13,732 nt of DNA, taken from the NCBI GenBank assembly GCA_005880175.1, contig VBJR01000250.1, forward strand, positions 1-13,732. The letters are read 5' to 3'. The notes beneath the pieces are model-generated. The model had not been told where the DNA came from. It did no database searches and was given only the letters and a program-made list of their open reading frames with translations. The DNA is from Chloroflexota bacterium (GTDB taxonomy: Bacteria > Chloroflexota > Dormibacteria > Dormibacterales > Dormibacteraceae). Below, piece by piece: positions 1 through 6,709 of the stretch. Every line of letters begins with the position of its first letter. Positions within the stretch are counted from its first letter, which is position 1. The position numbers were made by a program, and so were the translations under genes.

Positions 1-2
1 AG

Positions 3-419
3 GACAAGCTGGGCGTGTTCCCGATCCCGAGCCACACCGCGGGCCAGTCGGCCCCGGTCTTCCTGGGCGGCTCCGACCTCGGCATCGCCGCGAAGAGCAA
101 GGCCCAGGGCCTGGCCCAGGAGTGGATCGGCCTGCTCGAGGGCAAGAAGTGGCAGACGCAGATGGCGACGGTGGGGCAGGTGATCCCCAACACGACCACG
201 CTGCTGAGCCTGAACGACGGCCAGCCGCTGATCGGCACGTTCGCGGCCGCGGCCAAGAACAGCAAGTTCGTCCCCAACTCGCCCAACTGGGCCAACGTCG
301 AGAGCGCCAACGTGATCCCCGACATGCTGGTCTCGATCTTCACCGGCAAGGCCTCGGTGGCCGACGCCACGAAGTCGGCCAGCACGCACATCGGCGACAT
401 GCTCAACGGCAAGAGCTGA
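3..419 (+). CDS. Sugar ABC transporter substrate-binding protein, C-terminal part (5' truncated by window)
   Basis: The reading frame is open from base 3 and stops at TGA 417-419, giving about 138 C-terminal residues. The stretch reading PVFLGGSDLGIAAKSK followed by AQEWIGLL and a later VIPN is typical of the C-terminal lobe of family-1 extracellular sugar-binding proteins (MalE/NgcE-like): a G-G-S-D-L-x-I strand, a helix 'LAxEWixLL' and then a 'G.xPN' turn. Two sugar permease genes follow after a 25-base gap, so this is the binding component of the same importer. In Gram-positive-type bacteria it would be a lipoprotein outside the membrane, but the signal peptide lies outside the window. The downstream genes suggest a GlcNAc-containing oligosaccharide as ligand; the sequence seen here does not prove the ligand. 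Confidence 0.85.
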   Translation, partial: DKLGVFPIPSHTAGQSAPVFLGGSDLGIAAKSKAQGLAQEWIGLLEGKKWQTQMATVGQVIPNTTTLLSLNDGQPLIGTFAAAAKNSKFVPNSPNWANVESANVIPDMLVSIFTGKASVADATKSASTHIGDMLNGKS

Positions 420-444
420 GCTGAAGGGAGGTACGGGTTCCATC

Positions 445-1440
445 ATGTGCGCGGTCCCGACGGCGACGGACGAGGCGGCCGGATCCGCCGCGGCCGCTGC
501 GGGGCCGCGCACCGGGGCCCTCCTCGCCCGCTCGCGCCCGCTCCGGCCCCGGCTGGTGCGCGGCGCGGCGCCGTACCTGCTGATCGCCCCGGCGCTGCTC
601 GTCATCGCCGCGGTGATGGCGTACCCGATGGGCTTCCTGGCCAGCCTGTCGCTCCAGAACTACGGGCTGGCCGAGCTGATCGCGCACCAGGGCGTGTTCG
701 TCGGGGCCGCCAACTACGTCCGCCTGGTGACCGACCCGCTGTTCTGGCAGGTCGTCGTCCGCACCGCCGCCTTCACCGCTCTGGCCGTCGGGGTGAGCAT
801 GGGGATCGCCACGCTGCTCGCGCTGCTGATGGAGCGCGTGAGCGGCCCGGTCCGGCTCCTGGTCAGCGGGGGCCTGATGTTCGTGTGGGCGACGCCGGTG
901 GTGGTGGCCATCGACGTCTGGCAGTGGATGTTCGATTTCGAGTTCGGGGTGGCCAACTGGGGCCTGACGCGGCTCCACCTGGGCAACTTCGTCCACCACA
1001 ACTGGTTCGAGAACCCGGTGCAGGGCTTCGGCATCATCGTCGCGCTGGTCGTGTGGGGGGCGCTGCCGTTCCTCGTGATCACGCTGTACGCGGGGCTGAT
1101 GCAGGTGCCCAGGGAGCTGGTCGAGGCGGCCAGGTCCGACGGGGCCACGGGCTGGCAGGTCTTCTGGTCGGTGACCGCGCCGATCCTGCGCCCGATCTTC
1201 GCGATCCTGCTCAGCCTGTCCACCATCTGGGACTTCCAGGTCTACAACCAGGTCTGGATCATGCTCAACACCCGGCCGAGCAGCGAGTACTACGTCATGG
1301 GCGTGTACGCGTACGTGGAGGCGTTCCGCGTCACGCAGTACGGCCGGGGCGCGGCGGTGTCGGTCGTCCTGGTCGCGATGCTGATGCTCGTCACGTTCTT
1401 CTACGTCCGCCAGATGGTTCGCTCGGGGGAGCTGGAGTAG
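445..1440 (+). CDS. Sugar ABC transporter permease, MalF/UgpA type
   Basis: This is a 331-residue inner-membrane permease. The ATG at 445 is preceded by AAGGGAGG at 424-431, 13 bases upstream. After an Ala/Arg-rich cytoplasmic N-terminus of about 40 residues, hydrophobic segments lie near residues 42-70, 103-129, 137-165, 195-222, 249-268 and 303-321. The EAA loop that docks on the transport ATPase is clear: EAARSDGATGW near residues 227-237, followed by VTAPILRP. Length and layout match the MalF-side subunit of carbohydrate uptake (CUT1) importers. The stop TAG is immediately followed by the ATG of the second permease, so the two subunits are made from one message. The binding protein is upstream. 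Neither this gene nor its neighbours encodes the ATPase; a shared MsiK-like ATPase encoded elsewhere is the usual solution in actinobacteria. The substrate is inferred from the operon only. Confidence 0.93.
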   Translation: MCAVPTATDEAAGSAAAAAGPRTGALLARSRPLRPRLVRGAAPYLLIAPALLVIAAVMAYPMGFLASLSLQNYGLAELIAHQGVFVGAANYVRLVTDPLFWQVVVRTAAFTALAVGVSMGIATLLALLMERVSGPVRLLVSGGLMFVWATPVVVAIDVWQWMFDFEFGVANWGLTRLHLGNFVHHNWFENPVQGFGIIVALVVWGALPFLVITLYAGLMQVPRELVEAARSDGATGWQVFWSVTAPILRPIFAILLSLSTIWDFQVYNQVWIMLNTRPSSEYYVMGVYAYVEAFRVTQYGRGAAVSVVLVAMLMLVTFFYVRQMVRSGELE

Positions 1441-2283
1441 ATGGGGCTGAGCCTGGGGCGGAGGCGGACCCGGCGGCTGGGCTACGACCTGGCCGGCGTG
1501 GTCGTGTTCGTGGTGATGATCTTCCCGATCTACTGGATGGTCGCCACGGCGTTCAAGCCGGGCCGCGACATCCTCAGCTTCGATCCCAAGCTGGTCCCGG
1601 CGCCGTTCACGCTGGCCAACTTCGCCGACGCGGTCAACCGGCCGTTCTTCTGGAGCAGCGTCCAGACCAGCCTGGTCGTGGTGCTGACCGTGGTCGCCGT
1701 CTCGCTGGGCCTCGCGTTCGCGGCCGCCGTCGGGGTGGCGCGCTTCGGCTTCCATGGCCGGCGCGCGTTCCTGGTCCTGATCCTGGTCGTCCAGATGGTG
1801 CCGCTGTCGGCGCTGGTCATCCCGGTCTTCCTGCTGATGGACGGCTTCGGCGCCATCGACACGCTGGCCAGCGTGATCGTCACGTACCTGGCGTTCATCG
1901 TCCCGTTCATGATCTGGACGCTGCGCGGGTTCGTCGCCAACATCCCGGTCGAGCTGGAGGAGGCGGCGATGATCGACGGCTGCACGCGCGCGGGCGCGTT
2001 CATGCGCGTCGTGTTCCCGCTCTGCGCGCCCGGCCTGGTGGCGACCGCGATCTTCGCGTTCATCCAGTCCTGGAACGACTACATCGTCGCGTACGTCCTG
2101 CTGCGCAGCCCGGACCACCAGACGCTGACCGTCTGGCTGGCCTCGTTCACCACCAACCGGGGCACGGACTGGGGCCCGCTGATGGCCGGCGCCACGCTGA
2201 CCAGCGTGCCGGTGGTGACGTTCTTCCTGCTCGTGCAGCGGTACGTGACGTCAGGGCTCACCGCGGGAGCGGTCAAGGGGTAG
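1441..2283 (+). CDS. Sugar ABC transporter permease, MalG/UgpE type
   Basis: This is a 280-residue permease starting at ATG 1441, directly after the stop of the previous gene. The GGGGGAG and GGAG stretches inside that gene's last codons can act as ribosome binding site. Membrane segments are visible near residues 17-36, 75-99, 108-134, 142-163, 198-217 and 249-265. The EAA loop is ELEEAAMIDGCTRAGAF, residues 171-187, followed by VVFPLCAPGL. The C-terminus LTAGAVKG is the normal end of MalG-type CUT1 subunits, so the protein is complete. It forms the membrane channel with the preceding permease. Its last 39 bases, stop included, occur again 240 bases downstream, just in front of nagZ. That second copy is not part of a recognisable gene. 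Confidence 0.93.
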   Translation: MGLSLGRRRTRRLGYDLAGVVVFVVMIFPIYWMVATAFKPGRDILSFDPKLVPAPFTLANFADAVNRPFFWSSVQTSLVVVLTVVAVSLGLAFAAAVGVARFGFHGRRAFLVLILVVQMVPLSALVIPVFLLMDGFGAIDTLASVIVTYLAFIVPFMIWTLRGFVANIPVELEEAAMIDGCTRAGAFMRVVFPLCAPGLVATAIFAFIQSWNDYIVAYVLLRSPDHQTLTVWLASFTTNRGTDWGPLMAGATLTSVPVVTFFLLVQRYVTSGLTAGAVKG

Positions 2284-2284
2284 A
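2246..2284 (+). repeat. 39-bp direct repeat, copy 1 (3' end of permease gene)
   Basis: Bases 2246-2284 are identical to 2486-2524 by direct comparison. The base before (G versus T) and the base after (G versus C) differ, so the match is exactly 39 bp. Copy 1 encodes the final residues TSGLTAGAVKG and the stop of the second permease. It starts with the 8-base palindrome TGACGTCA and contains ACCGC-GGGA-GCGGT, a small 5-bp stem, followed by AAGGGG. Confidence 0.97.
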
Positions 2285-2485
2285 GGACGGTGTCGATGGG
2301 TCGTCTCAACGCCTTGGGCTCGAGCTGGGGTCGCCGTCCGCGACGGCTTCGCCGAGCATGTGAGTCGCTCTTCCCGGATTCGCCCGGCATCGTGTTCAGT
2401 CGCGGAGCGATGGACCGGAGGTCCCCCCAACGTCCCGGACAAGAGGGGGGGTTCCGGAAGGGGGGGCCTGCCCCCACTTGCTCGT
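2285..2485. other. 201-bp unexplained block between the two 39-bp repeats
   Basis: This is the segment between the repeats, lying between the permease stop and nagZ. Reading both strands, I see no recognisable protein, tRNA or insertion-sequence end. It does not have the strong codon bias of the flanking genes and looks less GC-rich. It holds a perfect 6-bp stem GCCGTC-CGC-GACGGC at 2333-2347. Its last 60 bases are homopolymer-rich: a C6 run near 2424, G7 runs near 2445 and 2460, and GGGGG-CCTG-CCCCC at 2462-2475. No T-tract follows, so a standard terminator is doubtful. The ORF that spans it (2290-2523) is in frame with copy 2 only because the block plus repeat is 240 bp, and it has no family features. 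Confidence 0.6.
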
Positions 2486-2524
2486 TGACGTCAGGGCTCA
2501 CCGCGGGAGCGGTCAAGGGGTAGA
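2486..2524 (+). repeat. 39-bp direct repeat, copy 2 (duplicate of permease 3' end, upstream of nagZ)
   Basis: This is identical to 2246-2284. Here it is not attached to a permease reading frame. It lies directly before nagZ, and its AAGGGG (2515-2520) sits 11 bases ahead of the nagZ ATG, where it is the only plausible ribosome binding site. If the block were removed, the permease stop would be followed 8 bases later by the nagZ ATG, the compact spacing seen elsewhere in the operon. The duplication therefore looks secondary. Confidence 0.97.
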
Positions 2525-2531
2525 CGCTGCC

Positions 2532-3983
2532 ATGGATGCACTGCGCCGTCTGGCGGAGGGCTGCCTGCTGCCCGGATTCGTGGGCACGCGGGCGCCCGAC
2601 TGGGTGCTGCGACGCCTGCGGGACGGGCTCGGCGGCGCCGTCCTGTTCGGCCGCAACGTGGTCGATCCGGAGCAGGTCGCGGCCCTGACGGCCGAGCTGC
2701 ACGCGGCCCGCCTCGACGCGCTGCTGGCCATCGACGAGGAGGGCGGCGACGTCACCCGGATGGAGGCCAGGGCCGGCAGCTCGTACCCGGGCAACCTGGC
2801 CCTGGGCGCGGCCGGCGACCCGGACCTGACGCGGGCCGTCGCCGCCTCGCTGGGCGCCGAGCTGGCCGCCGCCGGCATCGACCTGGACCTGGCCCCGGTC
2901 GCGGACGTGAACAGCAACCCGGACAACCCGGTGATCGGCGTGCGCTCGTTCGGCGCCGACGCGGACCTGGTCGCGGCGCACGTGGCCGCGTTCGTGGAGG
3001 GCCTGCAGGCGGCCGGCGTGGGCGCGTGCGTGAAGCACTTCCCCGGCCACGGCGACACCGCGGTGGACTCGCACGTGGGCCTGCCCGTGGTCGCCGGCGG
3101 GGCGGAGGAGCTGGAGGCGGCGCTGCGCCCGTTCCGGGCGGCGATCGCGGCCGGGGTGCGCGCGGTGATGACGGCGCACCTGGTGGTGCCGGTGCTCGAC
3201 GCGGAGCCCGCGACGGTGAGCCGGGCGGTGCTGACCGGCCTGCTCCGCGAGCGTCTCGGCTACACCGGCCTCGTCATCACGGACGGCCTGGAGATGGCCG
3301 CGATCCGGAGCACGATCGGGCTCGAGGAGGGCGCGGTCCGGGCCCTGGAGGCCGGGGCCGACGCGATCTGCGTGGGCGGCGGGCTGGCCGAGGAGGACGT
3401 GGTCGACCTGCTCGCCGGGGCGCTGACGGACGCGGTCCGGTCTGGCCGGCTCGGCGAGGAGCGGCTGGCCGAGGCCGCCGGCCGGGTCGCAGCGGCCGGC
3501 GGGGCGACTCGCGGCGGCGCCGCGTCCGACCGCGGCCTCGGGTTGGAGGCGGCCCGGCGGGCGCTGCGCGCGACGGGCCTGGCCCCGCTGGCCGGCCCGC
3601 CGGTCGTCGTCGAGCTGCGGCCGGCGGCGTCGATCGCGGTCGGCGTCGTGCCGTGGGGGATGGGGGAGGTGCTGCGCGGGCGCGATCCCGCGGTGACGGT
3701 GCTGCGCGCGGACGGCACGCCCGACCTGGACGCCGTCGCCGCCGAGGCCGCCGGCCGGCCGCTCGTGCTGGTGGTGCGCGACCTCCACCGCTGGCCCGCG
3801 CACGCGGTCGCGGCGGACGCGATCCTGGCCCGGCGGCCGGACACGATCGTGGTCGAGATGGGCCTGCCGGTGCGCCGGCCGGCCGGCGCCCGGGCCTGGC
3901 TGGACACCCACGGCGCCGCGCGCGTGAGCGCGGTCGCGGCGGCCGACCTGCTGGTCGGCCCGAAGGAGAGATCAGCGACTTGA
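2532..3983 (+). CDS. nagZ: Beta-N-acetylglucosaminidase, glycoside hydrolase family 3 (NagZ type)
   Basis: This 483-residue enzyme removes terminal beta-linked GlcNAc from imported chito-oligosaccharides or muropeptide-type sugars in the cytoplasm. No signal peptide is present. GH3 landmarks are in order: GRN near 40-42, AIDEEGGDV at 66-73, APVADVN at 121-127, KHFPGHGDT at 168-176, and the Asp-Ser-His at 179-181 that supplies the acid/base His in NagZ enzymes. VITDGLEM carries the expected nucleophile Asp at 251. The C-terminal 150 residues form a second, less conserved domain, as in two-domain Gram-positive NagZ proteins. ATG 2532 is chosen because the protein family starts here and AAGGGG lies 11 bases upstream; the frame is open further back but only through the duplicated permease tail. 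GH3 enzymes with this His dyad can also be phosphorylases (Nag3 type), which the sequence alone does not exclude. The stop overlaps the next start (TTGA). Confidence 0.92.
   Translation: MDALRRLAEGCLLPGFVGTRAPDWVLRRLRDGLGGAVLFGRNVVDPEQVAALTAELHAARLDALLAIDEEGGDVTRMEARAGSSYPGNLALGAAGDPDLTRAVAASLGAELAAAGIDLDLAPVADVNSNPDNPVIGVRSFGADADLVAAHVAAFVEGLQAAGVGACVKHFPGHGDTAVDSHVGLPVVAGGAEELEAALRPFRAAIAAGVRAVMTAHLVVPVLDAEPATVSRAVLTGLLRERLGYTGLVITDGLEMAAIRSTIGLEEGAVRALEAGADAICVGGGLAEEDVVDLLAGALTDAVRSGRLGEERLAEAAGRVAAAGGATRGGAASDRGLGLEAARRALRATGLAPLAGPPVVVELRPAASIAVGVVPWGMGEVLRGRDPAVTVLRADGTPDLDAVAAEAAGRPLVLVVRDLHRWPAHAVAADAILARRPDTIVVEMGLPVRRPAGARAWLDTHGAARVSAVAAADLLVGPKERSAT
3963..3970 (+). promoter_or_regulatory. 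Ribosome binding site that fixes a TTG start for the SIS gene
   Basis: AAGGAGAG is the best Shine-Dalgarno match in this part of the operon. It ends 9 bases before TTG 3980-3982, which overlaps the nagZ stop as TTGA. It shows that the downstream SIS gene was built to start here, although its reading frame breaks 60 bases later. Confidence 0.7.
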
Positions 3984-4584
3984 CGACACGCAACGGTTCG
4001 TTGGCCGGCAGCATCAGGCAGGCGGTGGTCGAGGCCCTGGCCCGGGGCACTCGCAGCTCCTCGCCCTCGAGGGCTTCTACCGGGCCGGCGGGCCGGCCTG
4101 GCTGCGACCGCTGGTGGACGACCGGCTGAGCCCGATCCGAGGCTTCTCGGTCACCACCTACGAGCGCAGCGAGGGGCTGGGCGGCGAGCTGGCGGCCCGG
4201 CTCGGCCCGCACGACTCGCTCCTCGTCGTCTCCACGTCGGGCCGGAACGCCGTGCCGGTCGAGCTGGCGGAGGCCGCCGCCGCGGCGGGGCTGCTCACGA
4301 TCGCGATCACCACGCGCCGGCCCGGCAACCGGCTGGCCGCCGCGGTCGCGCACGTGCTGGACGCCGGGGTGCCGGAGGGGGATGCCTCGGTCGAGGTCGG
4401 CGGCGCGCGCATGGGCCCGCTCTCGACGGTGGTCGGCGGCGTGCTGCTGCACGGTCTGCTGGCCGAGACCGAGGCCGCGCTGGGCGCGGGCAGCGTGCTC
4501 GTCTCGAACAACGTGGACGGCGGCGACGTCCACAACCGGGCGCTGATCGAGCGCTACCCGCACCTGCTGGGCCTGACGTCGTGA
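3980..4584 (+). pseudogene. SIS-domain sugar-phosphate protein (UPF0309 type), frameshifted by a small deletion
   Basis: The gene begins at TTG 3980 (overlapping the nagZ stop) and encodes LTTRNGSLAGSIRQAVVEAL, the usual helical N-terminus. Around 4043-4050 (CGGGGCAC) the homology jumps to another frame. The original frame ends at TGA 4127-4129 after 49 residues. The second frame reads GHSQLLALEGFYRAGG, then SGRNAVPVELA, GARMGPLSTVVGG and NNVDGGDVHNRALIERYP to TGA 4582-4584. These motifs match the sugar isomerase-domain family (UPF0309), about 240 residues long. Relative to that family the 'G-x-x-x-x-FGTGHS' strand and loop, part of the phosphosugar site, is missing. The frame change requires a loss of 3n+1 bases, about 25-28 if the family spacing holds. 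A 156-residue product from GTG 4114 is possible but would lack that site. The cause is a genuine microdeletion between short CGGGGC repeats or a sequencing/assembly error. The exact substrate of the family is not settled. Confidence 0.8.
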
Positions 4585-5681
4585 CACGGGAGGTCCTCCG
4601 CGGCAGCGTGGTCGGGCCGAGCGGGGGCCTCCGCTGCGCGGAGCTGGTGATCGTGGAGGGGCGGATCGCCGAGATCTCGCTGCTGGGCCCGGGCGACTCC
4701 GAGACGATCATCGCGCCGGGCTTCATCGACCTCCAGGTCAACGGCTTCGCCGGCCACGACGCGCGCGAGGGGCCGGAGGCGATCGGCGCCATCTCCGAGG
4801 CGCTGCCCCGGACGGGCGTCACCGGGTTCCTGCCGACGATGATCTCGCGGCCGCTCGGGGAGGGGCTGGAGTTCGTCCGGGCGGTGGCCGCGGCGACCGC
4901 CCCCGGCGCCAGGGTGCTCGGCGCGCACGTCGAGGGCCCGTTCCTGAACCCCGCGTACAAGGGCGCCCACGACGAGCGCAACCTGGAGCCGCCCACGCCG
5001 GACCGCGTGGAGCGCGTGCTGGCCCGGCCGCCGCGCATGCTGACGCTCGCGCCCGAGCTGGAGGGCGGGCTGGAGGCGGTGCGCCGGCTGGCGAGCGCGG
5101 GCGTCCTGGTATCCGCCGGCCACTCCGGCGCCACGTACGACGAGGGCCTGGCCGCGTTCGAGGCCGGGGCGCGCTTCGCGACGCACCTGTTCAACACGAT
5201 GCCGCCGCTCCACCACCGGGCGCCGGGCCTGGTCGGGGCCGTGCTGGACGACCCCCGGGTGACCGCGGGGATCATCTCGGACGGCGTGCACGTGCACCCC
5301 AGCCTGGTCGCCCTGGCCGGGTGCGCGAAGGGCCCGCGCGGGCTGGCGCTGACGACCGACCAGGTCGCCGCCGCCGGCGTCCCGCCCGGGCGGTACCGGC
5401 TGGCCGGGCGCGAGGTGATCAGCGAGGGCGACACGGTCCGCCTGGCCGACGGCACGCTGGCCGGCAGCGCGGCGACCATGGACCTGCTGCTGCGGCGGGC
5501 CGTCGAGCAGTTCGGCCTGCACCGGGCGCTGGCGATGGCCGCGCGCACGCCGGCGCGGGTGCTGGGCCTCGCGACGCGGGGCCGGGTGGCGGCCGGCTGC
5601 GACGCGGACCTGGTGGTGCTGGGGCCGGACCTGCGGGTTCGGCGGACGCTCGTGGCCGGACGGACGGTGTACGAGTCGTGA
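4581..5681 (+). CDS. nagA: N-acetylglucosamine-6-phosphate deacetylase
   Basis: This 366-residue amidohydrolase converts GlcNAc-6-phosphate to GlcN-6-phosphate plus acetate in the cytoplasm. The motifs are complete: APGFIDLQVNGFAGHD at 45-60, AHVEGPFLNPAYKGAH at 115-130, SAGHSGATYDEG at 178-189, THLFNTMPPLHHR at 201-213, ISDGVHVHP at 232-240 and catalytic Asp 260 in LTTDQ. Expected metal ligands are Glu118, His181 and His202. The N-terminal motif is QVNG rather than HxH, as in the single-metal E. coli type. The residue after the catalytic Asp is Gln, where Ala is more usual. GTG 4581 overlaps the SIS gene stop (GTGA) and has no strong Shine-Dalgarno sequence, so it probably depends on translational coupling, which the upstream frameshift may disturb. 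The stop overlaps the next gene in the same way. Confidence 0.95.
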   Translation: MTREVLRGSVVGPSGGLRCAELVIVEGRIAEISLLGPGDSETIIAPGFIDLQVNGFAGHDAREGPEAIGAISEALPRTGVTGFLPTMISRPLGEGLEFVRAVAAATAPGARVLGAHVEGPFLNPAYKGAHDERNLEPPTPDRVERVLARPPRMLTLAPELEGGLEAVRRLASAGVLVSAGHSGATYDEGLAAFEAGARFATHLFNTMPPLHHRAPGLVGAVLDDPRVTAGIISDGVHVHPSLVALAGCAKGPRGLALTTDQVAAAGVPPGRYRLAGREVISEGDTVRLADGTLAGSAATMDLLLRRAVEQFGLHRALAMAARTPARVLGLATRGRVAAGCDADLVVLGPDLRVRRTLVAGRTVYES

Positions 5682-6709
5682 GCCTGTTCCGCGAGGAGAT
5701 CGGGCAGCAGCCGGACGTCGCGGCGGGCGTCCTGGCCGCGTCGGGCCCGGCCTGGGCCGAGGTGGCGGCGGCGATCCGGGCGGCCGACCCGGCCGGGGTC
5801 GTGATCGCGGCGCGGGGCAGCTCCGACCACGCCGCCGTGTACGCGAAGTACCTGCTGGAGGCGCGCAACGGGCTGCCGGTCGGGCTGGCGGCGCCCTCGC
5901 TGTTCACGCTGTACCACCGGCCGCCGGACCTGCGCCGGTTCTGCGTGCTCGCGATCAGCCAGGCGGGCGCGTCCACGGACGTGGTCTCGGTGGTCGAGGA
6001 GGCGCGCCGGCAGGGGAGCGTGACGGTCGCGGTGACGAACGACCTGGCCTCGCCGCTGGCGTCGGCCGCCGCGCACGTGGTGGCGCTGGGCTCGGGGCCG
6101 GAGCGGAGCGTGCCGGCGACCAAGACGTACACGGCGAGCCTGCTCCAGGTCGCGCTGCTGTCGCAGGCGCTGACCCCGTCGGACGAGTTCGCGGCGGCGC
6201 TGGAGCGGGTGCCGGAGGCGCTGCGCGCGGCGCTGGCGGCCGAGGCCGGGATGGCGCCGATGGTGGCGGCGCTGGCCGGGGCGACCCGGCTGGCGGTGCT
6301 GGGCCGCGGCTACAACCTGTCCACCGCCCTGGAGGTCGGGCTGAAGCTGATGGAGGCGGCCTACCTGGTGGCGGAGGCGCGGTCGGTGGCCGACTTCCTG
6401 CACGGGCCGATCGCGATCGTGGAGCCGGGCTTCCCGGTGCTGCTGGTGGACGCGGCCGGGCCGGCGACGGGGGAGATGGCGTCGCTGGCCGACCGGCTGC
6501 GCCAGCGCGGCGCGGCCGTGCTCACGATCGGCGACTCGGCGCTGGCCCGCGGCTCGGTGGGGGTCCGGGTCGCGGCCGGCCTGCCCGAGCCCCTGACGCC
6601 GCTGCCGTTCGCCGTGGCGGGCCAGCTGCTGACCGCCGGCCTGGCCGCCGCCCGCTCGATCGACCCGGACCGGCCGCGCGGCCTGCGCAAGGTCACGATC
6701 AGCCGGTGA
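5678..6709 (+). CDS. GlmS-like SIS aminosugar deaminase/isomerase (NagB-II / AgaS type)
   Basis: This 343-residue protein has two SIS domains and no glutamine amidotransferase domain. It most likely converts glucosamine-6-phosphate to fructose-6-phosphate plus ammonia, the step after NagA, in the cytoplasm. The first SIS domain shows AARGSSDHAAVYAKYLLE (residues 44-61) and SQAGASTDVV (94-103). ERSVPATKTYTA lies at 142-153. The second shows GRGYNLSTALEVGLKLMEA (209-227), with Glu226 in the place of the GlmS catalytic Glu, and DFLHGPIAI (239-247). The C-terminus DRPRGLRKVTIS is the usual end of this family. No classical NagB is present in the window, which supports the deaminase role. The GTG start overlaps the nagA stop (GTGA), and the stop overlaps the kinase start. 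A plain SIS sugar isomerase is the alternative reading. Confidence 0.88.
   Translation: MSLFREEIGQQPDVAAGVLAASGPAWAEVAAAIRAADPAGVVIAARGSSDHAAVYAKYLLEARNGLPVGLAAPSLFTLYHRPPDLRRFCVLAISQAGASTDVVSVVEEARRQGSVTVAVTNDLASPLASAAAHVVALGSGPERSVPATKTYTASLLQVALLSQALTPSDEFAAALERVPEALRAALAAEAGMAPMVAALAGATRLAVLGRGYNLSTALEVGLKLMEAAYLVAEARSVADFLHGPIAIVEPGFPVLLVDAAGPATGEMASLADRLRQRGAAVLTIGDSALARGSVGVRVAAGLPEPLTPLPFAVAGQLLTAGLAAARSIDPDRPRGLRKVTISR

Noticed and set aside
403..2118. Long minus-strand open frame (571 codons) opposite the permease genes
   Set aside because: Its product is His/Asp/Arg-rich low-complexity sequence, the usual shadow of GC-rich genes; the + strand carries clear permease motifs.
2331..2347. 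6-bp stem GCCGTC-CGC-GACGGC as an intrinsic terminator
   Set aside because: The stem is short, no T-run follows, and such stems are frequent by chance at this GC content; it is mentioned within the block only.
447..2363. Long + strand frame of 638 codons overlapping both permeases
   Set aside because: It translates to Arg/Gly/Pro-rich sequence without domains; it is a frame shadow.
2290..2523. 77-codon ORF in the 240-bp block ending in LTSGLTAGAVKG
   Set aside because: The ending is only the duplicated permease tail in frame by chance of the 240-bp spacing; the rest has no protein-like features and no ribosome binding site.
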